Source: Chlorogloeopsis fritschii PCC 6912 (GTDB taxonomy: Bacteria; Cyanobacteriota; Cyanobacteriia; Cyanobacteriales; Nostocaceae). Taken from it: a stretch of 64,000 nucleotides of DNA. Under the pieces are notes generated by a model that was not told where the DNA came from, ran no database searches, and saw only the letters and a program-made list of their open reading frames with translations. The DNA lies in NCBI RefSeq assembly GCF_000317285.1, contig NZ_AJLN01000094.1, positions 1 through 64,000 of the forward strand. The letters run 5' to 3'. Shown piece after piece: positions 47,073 through 55,918 of the stretch (the first letter of the stretch is position 1; each line of letters starts with the position of its first letter). The position numbers and the translations under genes are program-made.

Positions 47073-47942
47073 TTACTTCCGTTCTTTCCGTCCTGTTAAG
47101 CGATAATATTTGTATGGATATCGCCAGCGAATCAATTGGGCGATGATAGGATTCATTTGCACTCTAGCTGGAATATGCTTGACTGAAAAGCCTATTCCAT
47201 CTTTAAAAATACAGAGCTTTTCATCTTCAGGTGAGTGCAAACCATTGACAAGTTCATGAATTGTGTCAGAGTGTTGGCAGGCTTGCACAAACTCAAATAC
47301 TAACCCTAAGTTAATATTGGTTGTTATCGCCTCCGTTGAGATATAAAGATGCTCGAAATAAGCAGTTCCACTCACAGCATATCCAGAAATATAGCCTCCT
47401 AATTTATCGCCAATCAAACCTACAAGTATTAATCGGCGCTTAGAATCTACATAGTTTGTCAAACTGGCAAGATATTCAGTTTTCGAGGGTATTTTCAAAT
47501 ATTCTGTTCGTTTTGCTGCTGAAATAACGACTTCATACCCCTGTTCTTGCAGCAACTTTGGAGAAGTTAGCTGGAAAATATTTACTTTCTTTTGACACTG
47601 GCGTAGATGTTTTCTACGATTTGCTGACAAGATGTGCAAACTGTAGTTTTGAAGATTAGATAACAAATGAACAGGTATTGAGCCATTGGCTGCTGTAGCA
47701 TTCTGATCGCGCAAAGCCGCCCTAAATCCCCAAGAAAATGACACTGGGCAAGTCGCCTGCTCTGCACTCAAGCGAGCCAGCCAATGCAGAGGTTCATAAA
47801 AGCCTGTAAGTGTTTGCTGCCAATAACAACCCTGATGGTAAATAACCTGCTTTCCCTGCTCTACTTGCCAGTTTGCGAATTCTTCTTCCGTCATGGAGTT
47901 GAGGACAGCTTTTTTTACATCCAGTATTTGTATAGAACTCAT
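47073..47942 (-). CDS. GNAT-like acyltransferase in the polysaccharide locus
   Basis: The 289-residue product is related in shape to the preceding FemAB/GNAT-like protein: LSANRRKHLRQCQKK (about 104-118) resembles its HRNKINRCKR signature, followed by LVGLIGDKLGGYISGY (about 172-187) of the acyltransferase core. The sequence is otherwise divergent. Its neighbours suggest it modifies a sugar or amino-sugar residue. The acyl donor is unknown. Confidence 0.6.
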   Translation of the reverse strand: MSSIQILDVKKAVLNSMTEEEFANWQVEQGKQVIYHQGCYWQQTLTGFYEPLHWLARLSAEQATCPVSFSWGFRAALRDQNATAANGSIPVHLLSNLQNYSLHILSANRRKHLRQCQKKVNIFQLTSPKLLQEQGYEVVISAAKRTEYLKIPSKTEYLASLTNYVDSKRRLILVGLIGDKLGGYISGYAVSGTAYFEHLYISTEAITTNINLGLVFEFVQACQHSDTIHELVNGLHSPEDEKLCIFKDGIGFSVKHIPARVQMNPIIAQLIRWRYPYKYYRLTGRKERK

Positions 47943-47967
47943 GAGTTGTACTTCTTTAGTTTTTTGT

Positions 47968-48975
47968 TCATGAAACTACGGTATCGACACGTCCTAAATT
48001 ATTTGTGATTAGTTCAACTTGCTCTGGTTCAACCACAATTTCATTCCAATACTTGAACATAGCGATCGCTCGTAGTTGCGGCACCGGAATCGGATCGCCC
48101 AGAACATAATGTTTGATGAGATAGTCTACCGAGTTGAATCCAGCATGGGCACGCAAAGGAGACGTACCAGAGAAACGGGCATTGATCTCAAAAATTTTAG
48201 GGATTCCTTGATCGACTCGGAATTGAAAATTTAAAGGCCCCACCCCACCAAGCTGTTCTGCAATCTTAGCTAGCAAAGAGTTGAAAGGAGCGTCAGGTTC
48301 AACATAGGCACGATAAGTATTACCATCCCGTAGTTCGCGCCTCATGGTGACTACTGCCTTGACAATTCCCTCCATGTCTACCACCACGCCACTAGTATAC
48401 TCTTGGCTAGCAGTAGCAACACATTCTTGAATGATAGGATTTTCCACACAACGCAAGGCTTGATTTAATTCTTCCTCATTCTTGACAAGGTGAACACCAA
48501 CAGAGCGAGCACCAATCCGAGGCTTAACGATTAATGGAAAATCACACTCCCGCAACAGATCGCAAATCCCGCTAGGCAATACTGATTTAGGATAAGGAAA
48601 TCCATTTTTGAGCAGAAACTCATAAGTCAACCATTTATCATCAGCAATTTGGATAACATGGGGTGGGCTAACAATGATTCGCGTTTTATACCTAGATTCC
48701 AGTTCTAACTTGTTTTGAGCATATATCATCAGTTCTATATCTGTGCCAATCAAGACGACATCAGGTCTTTCACGCTCAAGAATCCGGCAGACTACATCTA
48801 AATAAGATGGATCGATCGCCAGGGGAACTAAATATGCTTGATCTGCCCAATACAACCCGACAGACCGAGGATCGGGATCTACCGCAATGATATGGTAAGG
48901 AGTATCAGCCATTCGCAAGCACTTGATAATGCCTTGACCTAATAAAGCACCCGCTCCGGTTACGAATACTTTCAT
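47968..48975 (-). CDS. ATP-grasp ligase
   Basis: From ATG 48975 the 335-residue product begins MKVFVTGAGALLGQGII, then a VIAVDPDPRSVGLYWAD segment. The ATP-grasp core has PLIVKPRIGARSVGVHLVKNEEEL and QEYTSGVVVD, the glycine loop and metal-binding FEINARFSGTSP late in the chain. ATP-grasp enzymes form amide or carboxylate bonds through acyl phosphates, so here it may ligate an amino acid to an amino or uronic sugar. The start overlaps the PHP gene stop by ATGA (48972-48975), so translation is coupled. Confidence 0.85.
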   Translation of the reverse strand: MKVFVTGAGALLGQGIIKCLRMADTPYHIIAVDPDPRSVGLYWADQAYLVPLAIDPSYLDVVCRILERERPDVVLIGTDIELMIYAQNKLELESRYKTRIIVSPPHVIQIADDKWLTYEFLLKNGFPYPKSVLPSGICDLLRECDFPLIVKPRIGARSVGVHLVKNEEELNQALRCVENPIIQECVATASQEYTSGVVVDMEGIVKAVVTMRRELRDGNTYRAYVEPDAPFNSLLAKIAEQLGGVGPLNFQFRVDQGIPKIFEINARFSGTSPLRAHAGFNSVDYLIKHYVLGDPIPVPQLRAIAMFKYWNEIVVEPEQVELITNNLGRVDTVVS

Positions 48976-49733
48976 GGCGCTCCGACTCCTAAACCATGTA
49001 ATTGATCTCGACAATTAGCCAGTTGCTCAAGACGATGCACGTCTGAACCAATAGAAACATAGGGATTAATTTCTGCGCATAACTCTAGGAAATTGGGTAA
49101 ATTGCGCAGATAATACGTATTAATTTCTACAGCAATTTTTCGCTCTAAGCTCACCTTCATTAACTCGCGCATGAAGTCTGTTGGAAACTCATCGTGAAGC
49201 CTAGAATACATACCACCAGGATGAGCTAACACATCTATAGGAGCAAACTTCAGCAAGCCAAGAGCTAATTCAAATTCAATTTGAGCAAACTCCTCTAGTG
49301 TCAATCTAGACACGTTAATATACCCCCCTTGCCCATTTGGAAAGCGGTGAACGCTACCTAATACCAAATCGCACTCAGCCAAAATTTCCTCTGAGACATC
49401 AAAGCCACCATTGGTATCAAGAGCCTTTGCTTCACAACCAACTAGCACCCGAAGTTGAGGATAAGCCTCTGCGTATGACCTAACTTCTTGTACAAACTCT
49501 GGAAACCAATTTGTACTTTTACGAACATGCTCTGTAAAAGCTACGCAACTCAAACCTTTTTGAACAGACAATTGCAGGATGTCTGAAACTCTAGCTTTGC
49601 CGTCTGTCCAACTAGTATGCATATGCAGATCGCAGTTAATGTCTGACCACTGCAAATCACGAAAACATCTAAATTGATACGGTTTGTTAGGATTTTTAGT
49701 ATCTGTATTATTGGCGATCGCTATAGTCGTCAT
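48972..49733 (-). CDS. PHP-domain phosphoesterase
   Basis: The product has the four PHP motifs: NCDLHMHTSWTDG (motif I, His-x-His), AFTEHV (motif II), VLAHPGGM (motif III) and GSDVHRLEQL (motif IV), as in histidinol phosphatase and related metallo-phosphoesterases. I use ATG 49733 because the longer frame runs back into the neighbouring gene. Its overlap with the ATP-grasp gene suggests the two act in sequence, for example removing a phosphate before ligation. Confidence 0.82.
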   Translation of the reverse strand: MTTIAIANNTDTKNPNKPYQFRCFRDLQWSDINCDLHMHTSWTDGKARVSDILQLSVQKGLSCVAFTEHVRKSTNWFPEFVQEVRSYAEAYPQLRVLVGCEAKALDTNGGFDVSEEILAECDLVLGSVHRFPNGQGGYINVSRLTLEEFAQIEFELALGLLKFAPIDVLAHPGGMYSRLHDEFPTDFMRELMKVSLERKIAVEINTYYLRNLPNFLELCAEINPYVSIGSDVHRLEQLANCRDQLHGLGVGAP

Positions 49734-49770
49734 TGCATTTACCTTTACCCGGATAAGGCTGTGGAATTGA

Positions 49771-50934
49771 TTAGAATGCTGAAGCAGTAGCAAATTCTGG
49801 TTGCGATATAGCCTCCGTATATAAAGCTTCGTATTGCTTCAAGATTTGCGGCACTTCATAATTCGTAATCCGCTCACGTCCACGCTGGGCTATAATTCTG
49901 GCTGCCTCTGGGTTATCTAGAATCAATGCCATCGCCGCTGCCAGTTCCTCAATGTCTCCCACTGTGAAAAGTAAACCACTGCCTCCTTCTAGTAAGTCCC
50001 TAGTTCCACGAATATCTGTACCGATCGCCGGAGTTTCCATACACAAAGACTCCATCACACAATTGGGCAACCCCTCTCGATCAGAAGCCAGCACAGTTGC
50101 AACCGCAGTACGCATTAAAGTTGGAATATCCTGGCGTAACCCCAAAAAGCGAACTTGATTTTGTATCCCCAATTGAGATGCTAACTGCTGCATCTGGGGC
50201 ATTAACGGCCCATTTCCCGCAAAAGCCAAACAAGCTTCTTTGCGAGCTAGACGAGCAAATGCTCTCAAAACATCTTGGGGATGTTTGCGCTTGATGAACT
50301 CAGCGACAGAGAGAAACAATGGAGTCTCAGGCAGTAAACCCAACTCTTGCCGCAGCTGCACAATTTCAGCTTCAGGAATGGCATGACGATTAAAACGTCC
50401 AACATTTAGCCCTGTTCCTGGTATGTAGCGGACTTGTTCAGGCTTAATAAGATGACGCTTCGCTGACTCTTCATCTTCGCGATTAACCACTACTAGATAG
50501 TCAGTCCAGGGCGCAGCCAGCTTTTCTAGCCCCAGAAAGACAGAGTTTCTAATTATTGGCCCCCCATTGTAGAAGTGAAATCCTTGGGCAGTATAAATCA
50601 CTTTCACTCTTCCCTGCTTTCTCAAATCATTCAGTGCATACCGCGTTACAAATGCAGCTACTGGTGTAGTTACATTTACTATGTCATATTCCTGCTTTGC
50701 AAATACCTCGCGAATTTGTTGCGGGGCAACCATCAGATTTTGTGGCTTGAGAGGATTGCGTGACCAGTCTACATCCCAAACTCGATCAAATAGTTCCAAG
50801 CATTTAGAGTCACTAGAAATTCCAGCCGCCATCCCATCTACACGCCAGCCCTTAGCTTGCAAGTGGCGTGTAATGTAGGTAAAAAAGCTACTTAATGTAA
50901 TTGGAATTGTCGCAACTATTAACAGTTTATTCAT
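49771..50934 (-). CDS. Glycosyltransferase family 4
   Basis: The 387-residue GT-B enzyme has an N-terminal Rossmann half (LLIVATIPITLSSFFTYI, HLQAKGW) and a C-terminal GT4 half with LFLSVAEFIKRKHPQDVLRAF (about 206-226), LASDREGLPNCVMESLCMETPAIGTD (about 280-305). The E-x7-E-like GT4 motif near 294 is present. It transfers a sugar from an NDP donor with retention. It opens a sub-group with the PHP, ATP-grasp and acyltransferase genes. Confidence 0.88.
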   Translation of the reverse strand: MNKLLIVATIPITLSSFFTYITRHLQAKGWRVDGMAAGISSDSKCLELFDRVWDVDWSRNPLKPQNLMVAPQQIREVFAKQEYDIVNVTTPVAAFVTRYALNDLRKQGRVKVIYTAQGFHFYNGGPIIRNSVFLGLEKLAAPWTDYLVVVNREDEESAKRHLIKPEQVRYIPGTGLNVGRFNRHAIPEAEIVQLRQELGLLPETPLFLSVAEFIKRKHPQDVLRAFARLARKEACLAFAGNGPLMPQMQQLASQLGIQNQVRFLGLRQDIPTLMRTAVATVLASDREGLPNCVMESLCMETPAIGTDIRGTRDLLEGGSGLLFTVGDIEELAAAMALILDNPEAARIIAQRGRERITNYEVPQILKQYEALYTEAISQPEFATASAF

Positions 50935-51176
50935 AGTTCCCCTCCATAGGGATATCTCATTTCAAACTTGAAGTAGCCCTTGCTGAACTGGTGGCAAGTC
51001 AACTTTGCCGGGTAAAACAATTTAGACAACTCTGTTCAACCTCTTTCTTTGCGTCCTTTGTGTCCTACCCTGCGGGAAGCCGCTTGCGCGTCTATGTGGT
51101 TCGTTACCTTATCAGTTGCCATACCGCTAGTCACCTGTCTCCTATCTCCTATCCCCTATTTATTCCTCCTGCCTTC
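50935..51176. repeat. Intergenic dispersed repeats inside the polysaccharide locus
   Basis: The gap holds CTTTGCGTCCTTTGTGTCCT (51047-51066), the CCCTGCGGGAAGCCGCTTGCGCGTCTA repeat (51068-51094), and TCTCCTATCTCCTATCCCCTA (51139-51159) short units. The same classes are found at 6880, 24903 and 41620. They may interrupt the operon or act as mRNA stabilisers. Confidence 0.6.
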
Positions 51177-51845
51177 TTAGACAACTTGTCTCACTAGATA
51201 AAAAGCCTCAGCAGCAAAATGATTAACTGTACTTCCACGTAAAGTAGCTAATGCCCGCAATGTTTCTTCAGAACGCTCGTCGGGGAAAGGTCTAATTTGT
51301 GAAGCATACATTTGCATGGCTTCCAGTTTTGTTTCCAGGTAAGGAGAGATATCAACGAAAACGTTAGGGACAAAGTTAATTGTTAGATAAGGAGCGTGCC
51401 AGTTAGTTTCTGAAAGTGTTTCGTAAGCATATATTGTTTTTGGAGCATAAGGATTATTTGGTCTTGCTGCCACCAAAGACGATAAGAAAACTCTTTGATG
51501 ATCCATGTGAATATCCCCATAAAAGGGAATAAAAAGTGTATCTGGTTGAAATTTTTTAATTAACTCAAATATTTGCCTGTTAACATCGCGATGGGGAACA
51601 GTATCTAATCTAGCTGCCGGAAATGAAAGAAATATGGTTTCTTTAACACCTAAAACATGATGTGCAGCTAAAGCCTCTTGGCGGCCTTTTTGAGTCATCT
51701 CCTCAGAATAATCGGGTGGACACCCTTTAGTCACGATCGCTACATAAACTTCAGCTCCCTCAGCCGCAAATCGAGCTATTGTGCCTCCAACACCCAGCAC
51801 TTCATCGTCAGGATGAGGTGCAATAACTAGTATCTTGTTGCTCAT
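51177..51845 (-). CDS. PIG-L-family zinc deacetylase
   Basis: From ATG 51845 (with AGGA eight bases upstream) the product has the PIG-L/LmbE motifs VIAPHPDDEVLGVGGT (5-20, His-Pro-Asp-Asp) and HMDHQ (about 111-115) that bind zinc. The family removes acetyl from N-acetylglucosamine-linked substrates. Next to WbqC and acyltransferase genes it probably frees the amino group of an amino sugar so another group can be attached. Confidence 0.92.
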   Translation of the reverse strand: MSNKILVIAPHPDDEVLGVGGTIARFAAEGAEVYVAIVTKGCPPDYSEEMTQKGRQEALAAHHVLGVKETIFLSFPAARLDTVPHRDVNRQIFELIKKFQPDTLFIPFYGDIHMDHQRVFLSSLVAARPNNPYAPKTIYAYETLSETNWHAPYLTINFVPNVFVDISPYLETKLEAMQMYASQIRPFPDERSEETLRALATLRGSTVNHFAAEAFYLVRQVV

Positions 51846-51853
51846 AGTTTTCC

Positions 51854-52546
51854 TCAATTAAGCTCTAAGAATTTTTTAGTTTCTGGGCCGCAGCAAAACA
51901 GAGTATCCACAATTGATAGATTAGGTATGAAGCCTAATTCAGGAAAAGCTTGGGCATAAGTTGGATAACTAAACTCTTGCCATAAAACATTGATACCAGC
52001 AGTTTCAAATGCTGCCAGATCCATATAATTTTTTCCTCCAGAACCTGATAGGTAAGTATCGGCTCCTACAGCTTTACAAATATCAATTAGTAGTTCTGAT
52101 TTATTACCCTCAACTTCCAATGCAGACATATAGATTATTGACTTTTTGATACCCAAATTTTCCATCACCCATTCAATCAGTGCCATATCGAGCTGACAAA
52201 GATTATTCCATTCTCTGGTTAGTATTTCTTCGAGTCCCGAACTGTACTTGTCGAAGTAAGGAGTGCGGGAATAATTTGTCATCAAGGTATGCCAATGCTT
52301 ATGAGACCAAGGAAACTCTGAATTTATCAGCATCTCATTAATACGCTCTTCGTCTCTTGAACGATGGAGAACTGGTACAGTCAACCATTGCGCTCCTTGA
52401 GAGGTTTTGATTTGGTTGCGATGTTGAACACCACGCCTCTGAAACTGGACACTGTCCATAACTACAAAAATGTCACCTTTTTGGAGCTTGTGAAAGAATC
52501 CTAGATAGGGCAAATACTGTGGTTGGTGAATTACTGCTATCTTCAT
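51854..52546 (-). CDS. WbqC-family protein
   Basis: The 230-residue protein begins with the family hallmark IAVIHQPQYLPYLGFFHKL (3-21), followed by VVMDSVQFQRRGVQHRNQI (28-46). WbqC-like proteins are found in O-antigen and exopolysaccharide loci and are thought to help transfer acyl or amino-acid-derived groups onto amino sugars; the mechanism is not settled. It is eight bases upstream of the PIG-L gene, which suggests the two act on the same sugar. Confidence 0.9.
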   Translation of the reverse strand: MKIAVIHQPQYLPYLGFFHKLQKGDIFVVMDSVQFQRRGVQHRNQIKTSQGAQWLTVPVLHRSRDEERINEMLINSEFPWSHKHWHTLMTNYSRTPYFDKYSSGLEEILTREWNNLCQLDMALIEWVMENLGIKKSIIYMSALEVEGNKSELLIDICKAVGADTYLSGSGGKNYMDLAAFETAGINVLWQEFSYPTYAQAFPELGFIPNLSIVDTLFCCGPETKKFLELN

Positions 52547-52554
52547 AGTTGTTT

Positions 52555-53292
52555 TTACTTTTTGGTTTGGTTAGCTGTTGTCAAAACACTTTCTTTTTCA
52601 TAGACTCCTTCTTTACGGAGAACTACTGGAATCGTTCGCAAAATAATTACTATATCCAACCAAAAATTCCAGTTGTTGACATACCAAATGTCTAGCTTGA
52701 TCCGTTCATCCAAACTATTTTCTAAACCACCATTTACTGCTTCCCAAGCTGTTAACCCTGGTGGCATTAATAAACGTCGTTTTTGGCAATTATTATAGGT
52801 TAAAAGAGCCGAAGTTAAGAGTGGGCGCGGCCCAACTAAACTCATTTCGCCAACGAGAATATTGAAAAGTTGAGGTAATTCATCGAGATGATATTCACGT
52901 AAGAATTTACCAACAGATGTAATGCGAGGATCGCCTTTGAATGTATTGATGCCAGCACCCATGTGGATAGCTCCATCAACCATTGTGCGAAATTTGTAGA
53001 TTGTAAATGGTTTTCCCAGTCTTCCTAAACGTTCCTGACAAAATAAAATTGGGCCGGGAGAATTAAGTTTTATTGCCAAAGCAGCTACCACAAAGACAGG
53101 TGATAAAACTATTAGCGCTAGAAGAGCGATCGCAATATCGAATAAGCGTTTGCATACTAGCTGCACTCTGATGTACTTATGTTCTTTGAGATAAGCTTGC
53201 TCAAATTCTCGCCACTCTTGATCTGTCCAAAATCCAGAGTAGTTATTACTAGCATTTAAGCCTCTTTCTCCATCAAAAAAACTATTATTCAT
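52555..53292 (-). CDS. Priming sugar-1-phosphate transferase (polyprenyl-phosphate type)
   Basis: The 245-residue product has one membrane helix (about 54-76), then the catalytic core LFCQERLGRLGKPFTIYKFR (about 83-102) and DELPQLFNIL-GEMSLVGPRP (about 137-156), the WbaP/WcaJ family pattern. It loads the first sugar phosphate onto undecaprenyl phosphate to start the repeat unit. The short form without the extra N-terminal helices fits an initiating enzyme. Confidence 0.93.
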   Translation of the reverse strand: MNNSFFDGERGLNASNNYSGFWTDQEWREFEQAYLKEHKYIRVQLVCKRLFDIAIALLALIVLSPVFVVAALAIKLNSPGPILFCQERLGRLGKPFTIYKFRTMVDGAIHMGAGINTFKGDPRITSVGKFLREYHLDELPQLFNILVGEMSLVGPRPLLTSALLTYNNCQKRRLLMPPGLTAWEAVNGGLENSLDERIKLDIWYVNNWNFWLDIVIILRTIPVVLRKEGVYEKESVLTTANQTKK

Positions 53293-53357
53293 AAGTGCCT
53301 ACGCATAAATATTGAGCCATTTTTCGACACGAGCGCGCTGTATTCCTTTTCTGTTCC

Positions 53358-54551
53358 CTATCCCCTTGCCTGCCTTAACCAAAGTTCTGTTTGTTCGCGC
53401 ACATACTGATAGAATGCGATCCGTTTTTCGTGCAAAATTTCATCTGTATACTCTTTGGCTTTCTCTAGATTGCGAGCTGACATCAAAGCCATGCGCTCTG
53501 GATTAGTTAATACTTCCTGAATTTTTCTAGCTAAAGCTGTCGCATCACCAGGCGGCACCATATCTTCAGGTGGTAGTAGCTCAGGAATGCCACCAACTGT
53601 AGAGCCAATTACAGGTAGCGATCGCCCCATCGCCTCTACCATTGCTCTTGGCAAGCCTTCTTGATGGGAAGGCAAAATGAAAAGGTCAGCTCGATCTAAC
53701 TGATGGCGCACAGCATCGCCAGCGGGCAATACACCCAGAAAGCTAACACGCTTACCCAAACCCAACGCTCTAACTTGTGCTTCTAATTCTGTCCGGTGCT
53801 TGCCATCTCCAATCAAAGTCAACTTGATGTCTAATCCCTCACGCACACAAATAGCAACAGCATCGATCAGCACGTCGGGAGCTTTATAGAGTTGAGCCAG
53901 TGTCCCCACAAATATTAGATTCCATGTGCGTACTTCTTGAATTTGTGGACGAGGCTGAGAGGCGATCGCCCAGTCGGGAAGTTCTACATCTGAGATGCCC
54001 ACAGAATAGTTGGCACATGGGTATCTTTGCTGCAAGGCTTGTTTGGTGACATAGGCGGCGGCGCAAGCTCTAGCACATTGATGTTGCAGTTGGCGGGGAA
54101 AAAACCAACGAAACAATGGACGGAGGGGATGCTTGATGGAGCCGGAAGCAAAGACATCATAAGGATCGGCTACAACTTCGACCGCGTAGGGGTGGCCAGT
54201 TTTATCTAGCAAGGGTTGGACACAGTTAGCAATTGTTGAACCTACACGTAGAATCACGGCATCGTTCATACCCACTGCATTTTGGGCAGCACGTTTGACT
54301 TGACGCGATCGCTGCAAATATTGCCACGGGCCAACATAGTATGGTACTGCTGCAAATGAAACCCTTTCACCATCAGCACGTTTAGATCCGACTGGTATCA
54401 AAGGCACCTCACGCACACGGGCTACTACGCGCACGCGATCGAAAACTTCTAGATAGCGCTTCCAAAACTGATGAGCAAAGGCTGTTTGAGTCCACACAGC
54501 GCCATCCGGTGTGCGATCGAAACGATGCTCAAGTGTTACAACAATATCCAT
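53358..54551 (-). CDS. Glycosyltransferase family 4
   Basis: The GT-B protein of about 397 residues from ATG 54551 shows the GT4 pattern: IFVGTLAQLYKAPDVLIDAV (about 208-227), LTLIGDGKHRTELEAQVRALGL (about 237-258), FILPSHQEGLPRAMVEAMGRSLPVIG (about 290-315). An in-frame ATG at 54560 is an alternative that overlaps the preceding gene by seven bases. The donor and acceptor sugars cannot be read from sequence. Confidence 0.88.
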   Translation of the reverse strand: MDIVVTLEHRFDRTPDGAVWTQTAFAHQFWKRYLEVFDRVRVVARVREVPLIPVGSKRADGERVSFAAVPYYVGPWQYLQRSRQVKRAAQNAVGMNDAVILRVGSTIANCVQPLLDKTGHPYAVEVVADPYDVFASGSIKHPLRPLFRWFFPRQLQHQCARACAAAYVTKQALQQRYPCANYSVGISDVELPDWAIASQPRPQIQEVRTWNLIFVGTLAQLYKAPDVLIDAVAICVREGLDIKLTLIGDGKHRTELEAQVRALGLGKRVSFLGVLPAGDAVRHQLDRADLFILPSHQEGLPRAMVEAMGRSLPVIGSTVGGIPELLPPEDMVPPGDATALARKIQEVLTNPERMALMSARNLEKAKEYTDEILHEKRIAFYQYVREQTELWLRQARG

Positions 54552-54553
54552 AA

Positions 54554-55852
54554 TCAGCATTCCGAATTGATAGCTTTACACTTATTCAGCGCTTTTGTGG
54601 TGGCGACATCAATGTCAAACCCAAGCGGCTTTCCTTTTTGAATTTTTGCTTTGGCACGCCGGATTACATCCTCTGCACCTTTGGGAATGCGGTTTTGCCA
54701 CCAATCCATTCTTTCACCCCAAACCCATGCATACTTGTCTGTATTTTTGAGTGCATGGTAGATGTTGTGCTCTAACAATTGCAGTCGGTCATTTGGTGAG
54801 AGAAAATGCGGCATTCTCATCCCATACCAGGCGTTTTTAGCGTTGTTAGCGGGCTTCTCAAACAGATCTAGCACAAGATCCATATAGACTGCTTGACCAA
54901 TCTTCACTTGGTTGTCATACTTCTTGCGGTTCGCCGGATCGACAAACGCCCGTGCATCTTTGCGGATTAGGTCACGCATACCTGCAAACCAAGCTGCACG
55001 ATAAAAGTAGTATGCACCTTCGTTGCCATCAATGATGACAGAACCAGGTCGCGCTGCATCCAGCATTCCGTTGACAAAGGCTGGCCATAGTCCATATTTA
55101 TCGTTGACTAGTTTCTGCTGCAACTTTGCCGGATCGGTTGTCTCTGCCAATAAAGCTTTCATCCAACTGAAAAGCCCAAGTGTTAATACCTCAGTTTGAG
55201 GTTGCGTTGTTTGCAACACTCTCATAAACCGGGCACCGCGCTTTCGCACCTGCCGTTGATACTCTTGAAATGTCTTGTTATCGTGTTGGGGCTGCACTTC
55301 ATAGTGCCACGGGGTATAACCATAAGGCTCTAGATCGAAGGCGATGCCTTTAAAGCGACCAGCTTTAGCAGATTTGGCAAAGTTTTGAATGTTCTTTTCA
55401 GCAGCAGCCCAATCATCATCGTTGAACCAGTCCCACCCTTCCTCAATAGCAGACCACATCACTATAAAGTTATTAGCGAGTTTGGAGGATTTTATAGCAG
55501 CAAGGTCTTTTCGGTCTTGCGTAAATACTGTATCCGGATAGGGCTTTTTCTTAAAAACTTCTTTACCCGCATTGAGTTTAATAATTACGCCATCAAACGG
55601 ACGCTGCTCCATCTGCTTGATATGCTCTCGGAAAAATTTAGGGGTTGGCATATCCCAGCCAGACTGAATCAATTTTTTTGTGGTTGCTTGGGATTGTACC
55701 GATGCTGTTGACAGGTGCATCATGACTGAAAGCATCACGAGTATGAAACCTAAAAAGAGCGTTCGACGGATCGTATTTGCAGAAATGCGTGGAAAACTGA
55801 AATTACGGTGATAATTATGGAGTGCTAAGACTAATTCTTCTTGATAACTCAT
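54554..55852 (-). CDS. Membrane-anchored glycosidase-like protein of unknown family
   Basis: From ATG 55852 the product has an N-terminal signal-anchor (about 27-50), then about 380 periplasmic residues. Features suggest a TIM-barrel polysaccharide enzyme: FDGVIIKLNAG, GIAFDLEPYGYTPW (candidate acid Glu in the DLEPY strand), SVIIDGNEGAYYF and YAWVWGERMDWWQ (a second Glu-rich strand). This matches no family I can name with certainty. Between Wzy and a glycosyltransferase it may trim or edit the polymer. Confidence 0.65.
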   Translation of the reverse strand: MSYQEELVLALHNYHRNFSFPRISANTIRRTLFLGFILVMLSVMMHLSTASVQSQATTKKLIQSGWDMPTPKFFREHIKQMEQRPFDGVIIKLNAGKEVFKKKPYPDTVFTQDRKDLAAIKSSKLANNFIVMWSAIEEGWDWFNDDDWAAAEKNIQNFAKSAKAGRFKGIAFDLEPYGYTPWHYEVQPQHDNKTFQEYQRQVRKRGARFMRVLQTTQPQTEVLTLGLFSWMKALLAETTDPAKLQQKLVNDKYGLWPAFVNGMLDAARPGSVIIDGNEGAYYFYRAAWFAGMRDLIRKDARAFVDPANRKKYDNQVKIGQAVYMDLVLDLFEKPANNAKNAWYGMRMPHFLSPNDRLQLLEHNIYHALKNTDKYAWVWGERMDWWQNRIPKGAEDVIRRAKAKIQKGKPLGFDIDVATTKALNKCKAINSEC

Positions 55853-55918
55853 ATTTATTCCATAGTAATTAGATAACATCTAGGTAAACAAATAATGCTT
55901 GGCAAATATTAATTTCAA

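Noticed and set aside
50991-51197. 68-codon frame in the polysaccharide locus gap
   Set aside because: Spans dispersed repeats; antisense to the operon and without family features.
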